Made by a program: the position numbers and the translations under genes. Of a stretch of 64,000 bases of DNA, positions 9,021 through 18,602 are shown one piece after another. The stretch's first letter is position 1. Every line of letters starts with the position of its first letter. Under the pieces are notes generated by a model. It saw only the letters and a list, made by a program, of their open reading frames with translations, ran no database searches and was not told the DNA's origin. This DNA comes from Paradesertivirga mongoliensis (lineage in GTDB: Bacteria; Bacteroidota; Bacteroidia; Sphingobacteriales; Sphingobacteriaceae), in contig NZ_JAFMZO010000002.1 in the NCBI RefSeq assembly GCF_024436395.1, forward strand, positions 620,001 to 684,000, given 5' to 3'.

Positions 9021-9890
9021 CTAGCGATAACCCCGGATTGTTTTTTTGGATCCTGTTCCGCTTGTATCCCAATTAAACACAATAGATTGGTTGTTTTCAA
9101 AATCCGGTCCCGGACGAACCACCTCGAAATGCAAATGCGGACCGCTTGAAAAACCTGTACTGCCAGAATATCCTATCAAGTCTCCCCTTTTCACCTCCTG
9201 CCCTTCTTTTACTACAACCCCGTCCTTTTTTAGATGGAAATAATTGGCAATAGTTCCGTCGGTGTGATAGATAGAGATGAAGTTCGCATCATTCGCGTAA
9301 ACAGAAAACGGTCCGCCTATAGAAGAGTCAGATTTTACGGCTGCTATAATCCCATCTCTTGCAGCAATAATAGGAGTACCCACAGGCATGGCGAAATCGT
9401 AGGCAAAAATATCCTTGTGACTGATTGCACCTCCAGGCCCCTGAGATACCTTGTAAGAACTCCGTTTTTGAAAGGGCAAAAGATATAAATAATCGAGATC
9501 AGGCACCTGTGAAACATCCCCCATCACGATTTTCCATGTATAAGAACATTGGTACGGCTTTGCGGGTTCAGGTTTTTTAAATCTGGCCAAAGGATATCTC
9601 CTCCTTTTAGCAGGAACGGTAACTGTAAAGTCAGACATGTACTCGCCTTCGAGATTATCTAATGCTAAAGATAAGTTAACCGTTACCGGGATGGAAAGAT
9701 CATTATCAAAGGATAAAACCACCGAATCGGCCGAAACCTGATGGGAAGAAAACCTGGTTCGTTCGTTAATGCCGCTGCTCGCAGAAGCATAAAACGCATG
9801 GATAAGAAACATGAAAAACACAGGCAGCTTTCTGCCGACTAAGGATGCATTTAAGACTTTGAACCTAAATACTTTAATACTTCTCTTCAC
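9021..9890 (-). CDS. M23 family metallopeptidase (LytM domain), exported
   Basis: The 289-residue protein has an unusually long N-terminal signal (hydrophobic core PVFFMFLIHAFYASASS, residues 24-40), a beta-rich middle domain and a C-terminal M23 domain from about residue 145. Zinc-site motifs are complete: His and Asp in SHKDIFAYDFAMPVGTP and HLHFEV near residue 260, with HTDGTIANYFHL between. M23 peptidases cut peptidoglycan cross-bridges or act as non-catalytic scaffolds; the intact ligands suggest activity. It may remodel the wall during division or secretion. It is monocistronic; no FtsX-like partner is adjacent. Confidence 0.88.
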   Translation of the reverse strand: MKRSIKVFRFKVLNASLVGRKLPVFFMFLIHAFYASASSGINERTRFSSHQVSADSVVLSFDNDLSIPVTVNLSLALDNLEGEYMSDFTVTVPAKRRRYPLARFKKPEPAKPYQCSYTWKIVMGDVSQVPDLDYLYLLPFQKRSSYKVSQGPGGAISHKDIFAYDFAMPVGTPIIAARDGIIAAVKSDSSIGGPFSVYANDANFISIYHTDGTIANYFHLKKDGVVVKEGQEVKRGDLIGYSGSTGFSSGPHLHFEVVRPGPDFENNQSIVFNWDTSGTGSKKTIRGYR

Positions 9891-10076
9891 TCTAAAACTC
9901 TCGGGAATGTAAACGAAATAAAGGGATAAAATGATACGATTTTTTGAGAATTTTTCTTTGAAAACATCTCGGGGTTTAGAGAATTTCTAATAAAGCAGAT
10001 CTGGCGTTCAAAACGACGAAGTGTCGGGCGTCTAACAGCATATGCGCGCAAATCAATTAATTTTTTATCTTCGACT

Positions 10077-10487
10077 ATGTATTTTTTGATTTACCGCAGC
10101 GAAGCAGTCAACCCCATGCCAGAAGAAACTTTAAAGCTTCTTCTGGCACAGTCGCGTGAACGAAATAAGACAATGGACATCACGGGTATGCTTCTGTATT
10201 TCGACAAAAAATTTCTTCAGCTCCTTGAAGGCGATGAGAAAGAAGTAAAGCGCCTTTATGCAGATATCTGTGCCGACAACCGACACCGTAACGTGTATAC
10301 TTTAAAAGAAGGGCCTGCTGAGAATCGATTATTCCCCGGCTGGTCTATGAGCTTCAGATTGGTTTCTAATGAAGACATCGCAAAAGAGCCCGCTTATAAA
10401 GATATTTACAAGCCAGGTAGTGCCGGTGCCTCAGACCTGGTATCACTCTTTAATCTGCTGCGCGGAAAGTCGGATCCTACACTGTAA
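10077..10487 (+). CDS. BLUF-domain blue-light photoreceptor
   Basis: This 136-residue cytosolic protein is a single BLUF domain that binds FAD and switches in blue light. The key residues are all present with the spacing known from AppA (Tyr21-Asn45-Gln63-Trp104): Tyr6 in LIYRSEA, Asn30 before MDITGML, Gln48 in FLQLLEG and Trp89 in FPGWSM, giving identical gaps of 24, 42 and 83. No output domain is attached, so it must signal through a partner protein, as short BLUF proteins do. The ATG at 10077 comes within a few bases of a TATCTTCG -7-like box, so transcription may start very close to it. No partner is obvious nearby. Confidence 0.92.
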   Translation: MYFLIYRSEAVNPMPEETLKLLLAQSRERNKTMDITGMLLYFDKKFLQLLEGDEKEVKRLYADICADNRHRNVYTLKEGPAENRLFPGWSMSFRLVSNEDIAKEPAYKDIYKPGSAGASDLVSLFNLLRGKSDPTL

Positions 10488-10527
10488 GGGAGAATGGGAA
10501 AGCAGACTACCTGTTTTTCATTAGGCT

Positions 10528-10980
10528 CTAAACTCCAAACTGATTCAAATGATGGTCGAGATGCTTGTAAAACATATTATTCCACTCACCAGCAGATAGA
10601 ATACCGAAGGAAAATGATTCCTTCTTATCGAAATGCCCTGCACCTAATTGTTGAGTTTTGTTGATGTAATCTATTAACCGCTTTTTTTCTAATTCAAAAT
10701 CTTTTCCATCCTTGATAACAAAGAAGGGAGCCGTCGGGTTATTTTGTTTGTATGGTAGTTCTGTTACTACTTTATTCTTCACAAACGTTTTTAAGAGAAA
10801 CCTCATCAACGCATTTGGCTTCTTATGCTTATCGTCATAAACCAACTCGTAGGTTACGTTACAATGCGCCAGCATTTGCGCCACAGTCATCTTTCCCCAT
10901 AAGGGCCTGGAATCCGGCGTAAGCTTGTTAATACGTTCAATAACTTCTTGAGCAATGGCGGGTTCGAATATATTTTTCAT
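10528..10980 (-). CDS. DUF1569 / DinB-like four-helix protein
   Basis: The 150-residue protein matches DUF1569 (DinB superfamily): the N-terminal AQEVIERINKLTPDSRPLWGKMTVAQMLAHC carries the hallmark 'W.GkMtv.QMLaHc' segment, and the C-terminal YKHLDHHLNQFG ends with the second His set. The His residues at about 39 and 141/145 are positioned to bind a metal as in DinB/YfiT proteins. Function is unknown; some relatives are thiol-S-transferases or damage-inducible proteins. It converges on the BLUF gene 40 bp away. Start at 10980 is the only ATG in the frame that keeps the first helix. Confidence 0.85.
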   Translation of the reverse strand: MKNIFEPAIAQEVIERINKLTPDSRPLWGKMTVAQMLAHCNVTYELVYDDKHKKPNALMRFLLKTFVKNKVVTELPYKQNNPTAPFFVIKDGKDFELEKKRLIDYINKTQQLGAGHFDKKESFSFGILSAGEWNNMFYKHLDHHLNQFGV

Positions 10981-11101
10981 TAGTCTTCCTAATATGCTAC
11001 CGAGATGCTAAATATATCAGGAAAATTGAAATTAATCATATGTAATGTCATCATGCCTGGATCTCGACAATTCACAAGGGTACAGCAATGAATGCGGAAA
11101 T

Positions 11102-11527
11102 CTATATTTTTCTAAGCAGGCGCAAGGTCGTCTCATCCACTTTACCCGAAAAATAACGCTGAAGTATCTGCGAAAATACCGGGTCGCAATTTTTAACCAG
11201 GCTAAACAACGTCATACTGGATCGCAATTTCAAGTCATCAGGACTCCCAAGTATTTCGTATGCTGACTTGCCTTTAATATCTAATAGCGCTCTGCTTATC
11301 TCTATAAGCCTATCCCCCAGAACAGCATCTTTCAAATAAAGTTCAGCCTCCGCCAGATCACGTATCGCATAAAATTTAGAGGTTTCGGTACGCCCCAGAC
11401 CGGCCAATTGAGGAAATATAAACCACATCCAGTGCGTCTGCTTTTTTCCGCTACGTATTTCATTTAGAGCGGTCTGATACACATCTTTCTGTGCCTCATA
11501 AAAACGATGCAGGCTATTGGATAACAT
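11102..11527 (-). CDS. DUF1810 family protein
   Basis: The 141-residue protein has the distinctive DUF1810 sequence: LHRFYEAQKDVYQTALNEI, the 'GKKQTHWMWFIFPQLAGLG' block and the end KLRSSMTLFSLV..DPVFSQIL. DUF1810 proteins are small cytosolic, all-helical and widely distributed in bacteria; no biochemical role is known to me. It stands alone, with 120 bp to the upstream DUF1569 gene on the same strand and its own A/T-rich leader. Length is typical of the family (about 140 residues). Confidence 0.9.
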   Translation of the reverse strand: MLSNSLHRFYEAQKDVYQTALNEIRSGKKQTHWMWFIFPQLAGLGRTETSKFYAIRDLAEAELYLKDAVLGDRLIEISRALLDIKGKSAYEILGSPDDLKLRSSMTLFSLVKNCDPVFSQILQRYFSGKVDETTLRLLRKI

Positions 11528-11685
11528 AAAGTGTTTTGCTGAACGCTATATGCAATTCGCTTAACACCAACACAAAAACCTAAAAGATGTTGAGAGATAG
11601 TGCATATACTTAAACTCTGACATACAATTCAAAGTAGTCAGACTTCATTACCATGAGAAATTATAAATCTAAACACGTCTAAGCA

Positions 11686-13842
11686 TCAGGGAAGCTTATT
11701 CATATTCTCTACTCTCACTTTCCAGGTACCATCCTGCGGAAAGCCCGGCGCATTAACAGGCGGAGCACCATCCCAACCGGCCGCCATCAAAGCCACGGCC
11801 GCCAAAAAAGCGCTGTTTGCCGGCAAATAAGCCGCATAACCCAAAGGTTCTTTGGCTCGTTGTACGTGGCCATTTTTTAAGAATACCGCACCGTGCGACG
11901 TATTGCACAAAATATCCACTGCTTTTTTCTGTTCACCCAACCGGGCAGCAGTCATTGCGCCCTTCCCCAGGCTCCAGCTTACAAAACTTCTTAATCCATT
12001 TCGCTCGTAAATGGCATTAAAGGTATTAGACATAATCTGTTTGTCGACCATCGGCGTTTGCGGAAGATATCCGAGGGCCATAATCATCGCCGATGAAAAA
12101 CCACCAGTACCGCTGTACATATCCGGGTCGGTTTCCATCTCTACATATTTGTCCCCCTGCACGGTAAGCCTGGATAATTTATTAAGGATATCATCCCAAT
12201 GTTTTTCCCGTGGCATGCCCAAACGCTCGCGCCAGTCTTGAGCAACCTGTAAGCCATAATACCACTGAACCAGCTCAAAGCTCGGGTTTTGAGTCGTGTT
12301 TTCTTCTGTACTTTCATTTACACTTTTAACCGGCGGACCAAGAATATACCGGTCGGTTTTTTTATCATAGAAAGCATAGGAAGCCAGAAACTTCGCCGAT
12401 TCAAACACAATATCCCGGTATTTATTTAAGGTGGCGGTATCCCTATGCTCACGATAAACCAGCTCGGCCAGGTAAATTGGATTGGGCTGGTTCCATATGA
12501 TAAACGGGTTTATAGAGCCGGGCGTGGTTCTGCCATCGATCCCTGCCATTTTAGGCCAGCGGGCGCCCTCGAAGCCTTCTGTTTTTGCCTGGGTAATTGC
12601 CCTCGGTAAAATCGTTTGATACCAGTTAAAGCCTTTTTCCAGCAGTTCTGTACGATTCCACTGGTAGAACTGGGCTGCATGCCACCAATACACCTCAGAA
12701 TTATGCTTTCCATACCAGCTGATGTGAGTGAGACCGGTTTCCTGCGGAGGAAAAGATCCGGCATAGTTTACCTTCATCAGGTATTGCGAAAGCACTATTC
12801 TCCTTTCCAATTCTGCTGCCCTGGGATCTGTACTTTCCGACAGATCCACCGCCCCTCCCTTCGTCCAGTAGTTTTTCCAGGAGGCAGCGCTGGCTTCTTT
12901 CACCGAACTGAAAGCCAGGAGTTCTCCCTTCCCTTCAACAGGAGAGAACTCACAAACCAGCTCCAAACTATCGCTACCTGCGGCATCCAGATAAAAATGG
13001 TGCTTTACACCCTCTATAAACTTTGCCTTCCCCTTCCAACTGAGTGCTACGTAATATACGGTCTCCCCGATCTCGCGTTTCAGCAACACCGAATTGGCTG
13101 TCCGACTTAATATACTGGTTTGATGAAGCGAGGGCTTAGTCCAATCGAAAGGCGGCTTATTTTTGGTTCTCAAGTCGTACGAATAGGGAAATTTAAACGC
13201 GGGTTTTAATCTGCCGCTTTTTAAAAGTCCGGATCGAATTTTGAACGCTACCATACTCCTATCGGGGCTGCTTACCGTTTCTACCAGAACCGGAGATCCG
13301 TTTACCTGGTATGAACTGGAAATTAAGCCTTTCCAGATATCGAGTTTTTGATCGATGTGGCTAAGCGCCGACATGGTCAGCGCCCTACCATTTTCCTGCA
13401 CCAGGCTGATCTGCCCGAGGGGAACCGGATGCGGATTTTGCCTGTAATACTCTCCTGCAACGCTTTTTTCCAAACTCGCGTAGGCAATCTTTCGGCCATG
13501 GAAGTCAATTTCCTTCATAGCATCCTCCAGTTTTAAATTCTGGGGGTTAGGAAAAGAATGCCATACCCAGTTGGAAAGCGTTTCGAGTGGTATCCCGTTC
13601 TCATGATAATAATTTTCGAAAGTTTGCATTCCGGTAATATCTGCAGTAAATGCAAAATCACCATTACCCACCGACAAAGGAGCCAGCGGGTCTATCTGCC
13701 GAAGAACCACATTGTGCCTGTTAACCAGTTTGAAGCGGTCTATTTGTTGAGCGTCTGCGATTTCGGATATCAGCGATAGCAGAATACAAATAATAAGAGC
13801 GGGGAGAGAGTTTCGGAATAGCTTATTTAAGGTTCGCGACAT
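11686..13842 (-). CDS. Secreted six-hairpin glycosidase (GH65-like (alpha/alpha)6)
   Basis: The start at 13842 (MSRTLNKLFRNSLPALIICI) is chosen because it directly precedes the signal peptide ending ADAQ; a GTG/other start 21 bp upstream adds nothing. The mature 690 residues have an N-terminal beta-sandwich (to about 330) and a C-terminal helical toroid (about 340-700). Aromatic-rich helix segments such as GLTHISWYGKHNSEVYWWHA and EGFEGARWPKMAG resemble GH65-type and other six-hairpin glycosidases. The probable catalytic acid is a Glu in this region (EGARWP or ESTEENT), but I cannot assign it. It is divergent from the GH28 gene at 14024, so both may respond to the same pectin signal. Substrate unknown. 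Confidence 0.75.
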   Translation of the reverse strand: MSRTLNKLFRNSLPALIICILLSLISEIADAQQIDRFKLVNRHNVVLRQIDPLAPLSVGNGDFAFTADITGMQTFENYYHENGIPLETLSNWVWHSFPNPQNLKLEDAMKEIDFHGRKIAYASLEKSVAGEYYRQNPHPVPLGQISLVQENGRALTMSALSHIDQKLDIWKGLISSSYQVNGSPVLVETVSSPDRSMVAFKIRSGLLKSGRLKPAFKFPYSYDLRTKNKPPFDWTKPSLHQTSILSRTANSVLLKREIGETVYYVALSWKGKAKFIEGVKHHFYLDAAGSDSLELVCEFSPVEGKGELLAFSSVKEASAASWKNYWTKGGAVDLSESTDPRAAELERRIVLSQYLMKVNYAGSFPPQETGLTHISWYGKHNSEVYWWHAAQFYQWNRTELLEKGFNWYQTILPRAITQAKTEGFEGARWPKMAGIDGRTTPGSINPFIIWNQPNPIYLAELVYREHRDTATLNKYRDIVFESAKFLASYAFYDKKTDRYILGPPVKSVNESTEENTTQNPSFELVQWYYGLQVAQDWRERLGMPREKHWDDILNKLSRLTVQGDKYVEMETDPDMYSGTGGFSSAMIMALGYLPQTPMVDKQIMSNTFNAIYERNGLRSFVSWSLGKGAMTAARLGEQKKAVDILCNTSHGAVFLKNGHVQRAKEPLGYAAYLPANSAFLAAVALMAAGWDGAPPVNAPGFPQDGTWKVRVENMNKLP

Positions 13843-13860
13843 TGGAAAAATGCTTATAAC

Positions 13861-13868
13861 CAAATCTA
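13861..13868 (-). promoter_or_regulatory. Candidate -7 box (TAGATTTG) for the six-hairpin glycosidase
   Basis: The minus-strand sequence TAGATTTG fits TAnnTTTG and lies 18 bp before the ATG. No clear -33 TTTG is present at the right distance, so activation by a regulator is possible. Confidence 0.35.
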
Positions 13869-14023
13869 AGGAAAGGGGCCATTAAATGCCCCGGCGTTTG
13901 TTCATTAAGCCCGGGATGTCGCCGTATTGTTACGAGATGCGATTCGCTCTTTCCGAAACAAGAAATCTATACCTATCTTGAGCAACCAATTTAACAATGA
14001 GCATTTTATACAATTTGGCCAAT

Positions 14024-15382
14024 ATGAAAAGATATCTATATCTCCTTTTTATTTGCGTTTACGGTGTTTCCTGCGATCGTTCTCCTGAAAAACAACTATC
14101 CCGGACGGAAAAACGAGACCAGATTCTAAAGAATATTGTTCCTCCCAAAATCTCTGAGAATACCATGCTGCTTACCAAATTTGGTGCGGTTGGCGATTCG
14201 CTGACTGATGCTAAACCGGCATTCGACAAAGCTATCGAGGCTTGCAGGGAGCAAAAAGGAGGAAAGATTATCGTCCCGCCGGGAACATATATTGTTAACG
14301 GACCGATCCATTTGACGAATAATCTGTGTATCGAGTTGCAAAAAGGAGCTAAACTGGTTTTCGGATCAAACCCGGAGGATTACCTGCCAGCAGTGCTTAC
14401 CAGCTGGGAAGGCACCTTTCTATACAATTACAGTCCGTTTATTTATGGATACCAGCTGGAAGATGTTGCCATTATCGGCGAAGGGGTAATCGATGGGAAC
14501 TCCCGCGATTCTTTTAGCAAATGGGCCGAAAACCAAAAAGAGAGCCAGCTATTGAGCCGGAAAATGAATCATGAAAATACACCCCTAAAAGAGCGGATGT
14601 TTGGTAAAGGACATTTTCTCCGGCCGCAGCTTATTCAGTTCTTCGAGTGCAAGAATATCTTGATCGAAGGAGTTACCATAAAAAACTCGCCTTTTTGGTG
14701 TGTTCATTTTCTCAAGTCGGAAAACATTACTGCCCGGAAAGTGAAGTTCGATGCATTTAACAGAAATAACGATGGCTTCGACCCGGAATATTCAAAAAAC
14801 GTGTTGATAGAAGATGTAGATTTCAATAATGGCGATGATAACGTTGCCATTAAAGCAGGGCGCGATCATGAAGGCCGGAGAACGGGCATTACGTCCGAAA
14901 ATATCATTATCCGCAACTGCCGATTTAAAGGTTTACACGGGGTAGTTATAGGCAGTGAGATGTCCGCCGGAGTGCAGAATGTGTTTGTAGAAAACTGTAC
15001 TGCCTCGGGATACACCAAACGCGGGATCTACTTAAAATCAAATCCCGATCGCGGCGGCTTTATCCGCGATATCTATGTAAACAACGTAAGTTTTGCTGAT
15101 GTAGAAGACTGCTTTTTTATTACTTCTTATTATCATGGCGAAGGGAAAGGATTTGAAACCGACATACGGAATGTTTTCGTAGACAATGTAACATGCCGTA
15201 AAGCAACAAATGCCGGAGTGGTAATCCAGGGCTACCCTTCAAAGAAAGTTAGAGATATTCATTTCTCAAACGTCAAAATCGACTCGGCTGCAACAGGATT
15301 AAGCCTGAGCAATGCCGAAAATATTGTGTTTAATAACGTGATTATCGGACAGGAAGTTAAGGTGCCTTCGCATGCGAAGTAA
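14024..15382 (+). CDS. GH28-family glycoside hydrolase lipoprotein
   Basis: The ATG at 14024 (MKRYLYLLFICVYGVSCDRS) gives a lipoprotein signal with Cys17; the frame opens nine codons earlier, which would weaken the signal. The 452-residue protein is a right-handed beta-helix with GH28 catalytic positions: Asp253 in NNDGFDPE, Asp271-Asp272 in NGDDNVAIK, His305 in GLHGVVIGSE and Arg333/Lys338 in RGIYLKS. It probably hydrolyses alpha-linked galacturonate in pectin at the outer membrane. It differs from the GH28 at 1975 by about 85 fewer residues and only moderate similarity, so the two may act on different linkages. It is divergent from the glycosidase at 11686 and 6 bp from the convergent GH43 gene. 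Confidence 0.9.
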   Translation: MKRYLYLLFICVYGVSCDRSPEKQLSRTEKRDQILKNIVPPKISENTMLLTKFGAVGDSLTDAKPAFDKAIEACREQKGGKIIVPPGTYIVNGPIHLTNNLCIELQKGAKLVFGSNPEDYLPAVLTSWEGTFLYNYSPFIYGYQLEDVAIIGEGVIDGNSRDSFSKWAENQKESQLLSRKMNHENTPLKERMFGKGHFLRPQLIQFFECKNILIEGVTIKNSPFWCVHFLKSENITARKVKFDAFNRNNDGFDPEYSKNVLIEDVDFNNGDDNVAIKAGRDHEGRRTGITSENIIIRNCRFKGLHGVVIGSEMSAGVQNVFVENCTASGYTKRGIYLKSNPDRGGFIRDIYVNNVSFADVEDCFFITSYYHGEGKGFETDIRNVFVDNVTCRKATNAGVVIQGYPSKKVRDIHFSNVKIDSAATGLSLSNAENIVFNNVIIGQEVKVPSHAK

Positions 15383-15388
15383 ATGCAA

Positions 15389-16429
15389 TTACTTCTTCAG
15401 CGCAACGCCGTTGTCGTCTAAATCCTGACCGAAATCGGGCATACCATTTTTAGTCCATCTCAATACCCTTGCCCTGGTATGACGGTTCGGATCATATAAG
15501 GGCTCGCCTTTGATATCTTTATAGTCGCGGGCATGGTAGATCATTACATCTGTTTTGCCATCTTCGGCCACGGTAAAACTGTTATGCCCCGGACCAAAGC
15601 GATTAAACGCTTCATTGCTGAAAAACACAGGCTCGGGTAGCTTATGCCAGGATGCCGGATCAAGAAGATCTGCATCATCCTCAGCCCAAAGTAAACCAAT
15701 AGCATAATTAGCGTCTGTAGCGCTGGCCGAAAAGCTCATGAACACCTTGCCGTTGCGAATAAGTACGGCGGGGCCTTCGTTTACTCTGTGGCCTTTTATT
15801 TCCCATGAATATTCCGGTCGCGAAATAATTACCTGTTTAGCGTCAAGCGTGGTAGGACTGGTCATTTTTGCAATATACAGGCTCGTATTCACTAACTTAT
15901 CGTTGCCTCTGTCAACCCATACCATATAACGCTGGCCCTTATGCTCAAAAACAGTGGCATCGAGTGTGAATTGATTGGGTTTACTTAGAATCTCACCCTC
16001 CTCTTTCCATTCACCGGTTGTGGGATCTGCTGAGGGATTCGATAAGGCGTATTTCCTTATTTTCCATTTATCCTCTGCCGAACCTGCCGCAAAATATATA
16101 TACCATTTCCCATCTATACGATGCAGCTCCGGAGCCCAAATGTGGTTACCCATGGCTCCTTTCTGATGCTTCCGCCATATCACCACGGGCTGAGCTTCTT
16201 TAATGCCATTAATGGTTTTCGAACTACGAATTTCGATGCGATCATACTCTGGTGCCGTGGCGATAAAATAGTAAGTACCATCAGCAGCTTTTGTTACAAA
16301 CGGATCTGCTCTTTGCAATGCCAGCGGATTATCGAATTGGATCATTTTGTTTTTTTGCACGCTGCATGCAAGTGCACATATACTGATCGCAAATACTAGT
16401 GAAAGCTTTAAAAATCTGATACCGTTCAT
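15389..16429 (-). CDS. GH43-family glycoside hydrolase lipoprotein
   Basis: The 346-residue protein is a five-bladed beta-propeller of the GH43 type. A lipoprotein signal ends ICALAC with Cys22. Catalytic residues follow the GH43 order: base Asp42 in QRADPFV, pKa-modulating Asp157 in TLDATVFEH and acid Glu218 in VNEGPAVL. Family members are arabinofuranosidases, xylosidases or galactosidases that trim side chains; the neighbouring GH28 suggests pectic arabinan or galactan. The short length without a carbohydrate-binding module suggests action on small oligosaccharides. It converges with the GH28 gene. The ATG at 16429 precedes a standard hydrophobic signal. Confidence 0.88.
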   Translation of the reverse strand: MNGIRFLKLSLVFAISICALACSVQKNKMIQFDNPLALQRADPFVTKAADGTYYFIATAPEYDRIEIRSSKTINGIKEAQPVVIWRKHQKGAMGNHIWAPELHRIDGKWYIYFAAGSAEDKWKIRKYALSNPSADPTTGEWKEEGEILSKPNQFTLDATVFEHKGQRYMVWVDRGNDKLVNTSLYIAKMTSPTTLDAKQVIISRPEYSWEIKGHRVNEGPAVLIRNGKVFMSFSASATDANYAIGLLWAEDDADLLDPASWHKLPEPVFFSNEAFNRFGPGHNSFTVAEDGKTDVMIYHARDYKDIKGEPLYDPNRHTRARVLRWTKNGMPDFGQDLDDNGVALKK

Positions 16430-16680
16430 TTGGTTTAGCTGTTTTAATTAAGCAGAGTTCTTCATCTCCCTGCAAGGTTATGCTGAAGTGAAAAATACAC
16501 TTATATTTAAAAAAACGAAAACATGAAATGCATTAGCGTGAATTTCCTTGCATTTGTTTCACCATCTCGTTAAGCAGACGAACATGTCATTCAGGAAAAC
16601 ATTCTCTCTATTGCGGCTATTCCATAGATAAAGATGCTGCGCTAAACAAAGGTTTTAAATACATTAAAAGCCAGAATAAA

Positions 16681-17532
16681 ATGAAAATTGCCATTACCGG
16701 ATCCACTGGGCAACTTGGTCGTCTCGTGGTCGACAAACTTAAAGGGAAAGTGTCGCCAGAAAACATTGTGGCGCTTGCCAGATCGCAGGAGAAGGCTGCA
16801 GGCCTTGGGGTTGAAGTACGCGAGGCCGATTACGATAATCCAGAAACGCTCCAACCTGCCCTGGCAGGGATCGACACACTGCTTCTTATTTCGTCGAGTG
16901 AAGTTGGCAAGCGCGCCGCCCAACACAAAAACGTCATACAGGCAGCGCAACAAACCGGTGTAAAATGGATTGTTTATACCAGCCTTCTTCATGCTGATAA
17001 TTCATCGCTTAGCCTGGCAGCAGAACACCTTGCAACCGAGAAAGCGTTAAGCGAGGCAGGAATTCCCTTCACTCTTCTGCGCAACAGCTGGTACACCGAA
17101 AACTATACAGGATCTATTGCCGGCGCTCTTGCCGGCGGCGCCTTTTTGGGTAGCGCAGGCGATGGAAAGATTGCTTCCGCTACGCGGGACGACTATGCAG
17201 AAGCTGCAGTCGCGGTATTGACAAGCGCGGGACAGCAAGGCAGAACTTATGAACTGGCCGGTGATGAAGCCTATACGCTTAGTGATTTAGCAGCAGAAGT
17301 GTCAAAGCAGACCGGAAAAAACATTCCTTACAAAAATTTGCCCGAAAAGGATTATGCCGCTGCCCTGAGCAGCTTCGGGTTGCCCGAAGGCCTGGCCCAG
17401 GCAATTGCAGGCTGGGATGTCGCTGCATCGAAAAATGATTTGTATGACGATGGGCATCAGCTATCCTCACTTATCGGCCGCCCAACAACTCGGCTTTCCA
17501 CAGTCGTGGCGGAGGCTCTTAAGACTGGGTAG
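16681..17532 (+). CDS. qorB: NmrA-like NAD(P)-dependent quinone oxidoreductase
   Basis: The 283-residue protein has the Rossmann nucleotide site GSTGQLGRLVVDKL at the N-terminus and lacks the Tyr-xxx-Lys motif of classical SDRs. The block 'WIVYTSLLHAD', then 'EAGIPFTLLRNSWYTENY' and the C-terminal segment VAEALKTG match E. coli YtfG (QorB), an NADPH-dependent quinone oxidoreductase of the atypical SDR/NmrA group. It would reduce quinones in the cytosol and thus limit redox cycling. It has no operon partner; the next gene converges. The ATG directly precedes the Rossmann strand (MKIAITGSTG). Confidence 0.85.
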   Translation: MKIAITGSTGQLGRLVVDKLKGKVSPENIVALARSQEKAAGLGVEVREADYDNPETLQPALAGIDTLLLISSSEVGKRAAQHKNVIQAAQQTGVKWIVYTSLLHADNSSLSLAAEHLATEKALSEAGIPFTLLRNSWYTENYTGSIAGALAGGAFLGSAGDGKIASATRDDYAEAAVAVLTSAGQQGRTYELAGDEAYTLSDLAAEVSKQTGKNIPYKNLPEKDYAAALSSFGLPEGLAQAIAGWDVAASKNDLYDDGHQLSSLIGRPTTRLSTVVAEALKTG

Positions 17533-17654
17533 ACCGACCGAACATATTTGGATTTTAACCCGACGAATTATGCCGGGGTTCTCTTTGCCCGAAGTCGGTC
17601 TTGGGGGCATTTGGGGTGGCAGGGTGAATGTTTACGCCTACCTGTCCCTAAGCA

Positions 17655-18602
17655 CTATTTCTTACCCCAAATCCGCGTATTCAAATCCAGAGTCTCAACA
17701 ATACTCAACATGAAGCTCACCACCTCAATATCATCATGAAGAAGATTTGGGTCGAGTAGTGTTTTAAATACAGGCGGCTCAAAATAGTTGGTATCAAAAG
17801 GAAAAGCCAGAAACATAAAATGATCGATAAAACTCGCAGCTATGGTATATTCTGATCTCGAATTAAGTTCACAGAGGCGCTCCATCATCAGAGGAGTTAA
17901 AATATACCGGGCCTCTACCTGATCGCTGGAATAAGTAACGAACTCCTTGCAGAAATCGGGATTTTCGAGCTGCACAAGCTGGTGGCTACTTGACGACAAC
18001 ACCGGCACATTCTTCGCAAACCACGCAGAAATGGCCGCTCCTGCATCTTTAGGTCTTATCACCGTGACACCCTCAAAATTCTTATTAAAATCAGCTACAA
18101 AAACAATCCCTCTAAAGATGTCGTGCCAGGTCTCCTTAGTACCGTTCTTAGTTCGGGTAGTGGTCTTATATTCCGCATGCACCTCCGAAAAACAAAACAC
18201 CGTCTTTCCCAGACGCCCGGTGATCTGGTCCTCACTGCTAACTCTATCCGGAATGGTACTAAAAAGCCCCGACCGTATGGTCTCTCCGATGGATAACCCA
18301 CGTTCTGGTTCAATGCGCAAACTTGGGTTAATATCGAGCAGCGCCGCGCGGATTACCTTTTGCTTAAAATCATGCACATAATCCCCTTGTGTACTGCTCC
18401 CTTTATAGAAAAACACAAATCCTGTTGTTAGAAACAGGGCGCCCCCAATTATTCCAGGCAATTGATATTCGAATATCAGTCCCGCCGCTGCAAGCAATAC
18501 ACCAGCCGCCATAAAATAAAAGCTTCTGAGCTTAGTCGTTTTTATAGCCAGGCGCTGTTCTTCAAGCTCCAGAAGCGCTGCCTGTGAATCTTGTTCAGGC
18601 AT
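17655..18602 (-). CDS. DUF3137 membrane protein
   Basis: The start at 18602 (MPEQDSQAALLELEEQ) gives an 8-bp overlap with the end of lemA, so the two genes are translationally coupled; starting at 18629 would increase the overlap to 35 bp. The 315-residue protein has an N-terminal cytosolic segment and two adjacent transmembrane helices (about residues 31-71, VLLAAAGLIFEY and IIGGALFLTTGFVFFYKG), then a large soluble domain with DUF3137 features (GLFSTIPDRVSSEDQI, FRGIVFVADFNKNF, YILTPLMMERL). DUF3137 occurs in operon with LemA widely in Bacteroidota and Firmicutes. The function is unknown; a role in envelope stress is often suggested from context. Confidence 0.85.
   Translation of the reverse strand: MPEQDSQAALLELEEQRLAIKTTKLRSFYFMAAGVLLAAAGLIFEYQLPGIIGGALFLTTGFVFFYKGSSTQGDYVHDFKQKVIRAALLDINPSLRIEPERGLSIGETIRSGLFSTIPDRVSSEDQITGRLGKTVFCFSEVHAEYKTTTRTKNGTKETWHDIFRGIVFVADFNKNFEGVTVIRPKDAGAAISAWFAKNVPVLSSSSHQLVQLENPDFCKEFVTYSSDQVEARYILTPLMMERLCELNSRSEYTIAASFIDHFMFLAFPFDTNYFEPPVFKTLLDPNLLHDDIEVVSFMLSIVETLDLNTRIWGKK

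Noticed and set aside
12616..13110. 164-codon plus frame opposite the six-hairpin glycosidase
   Set aside because: Shadow frame; the minus-strand glycosidase has signal peptide and conserved aromatic blocks.
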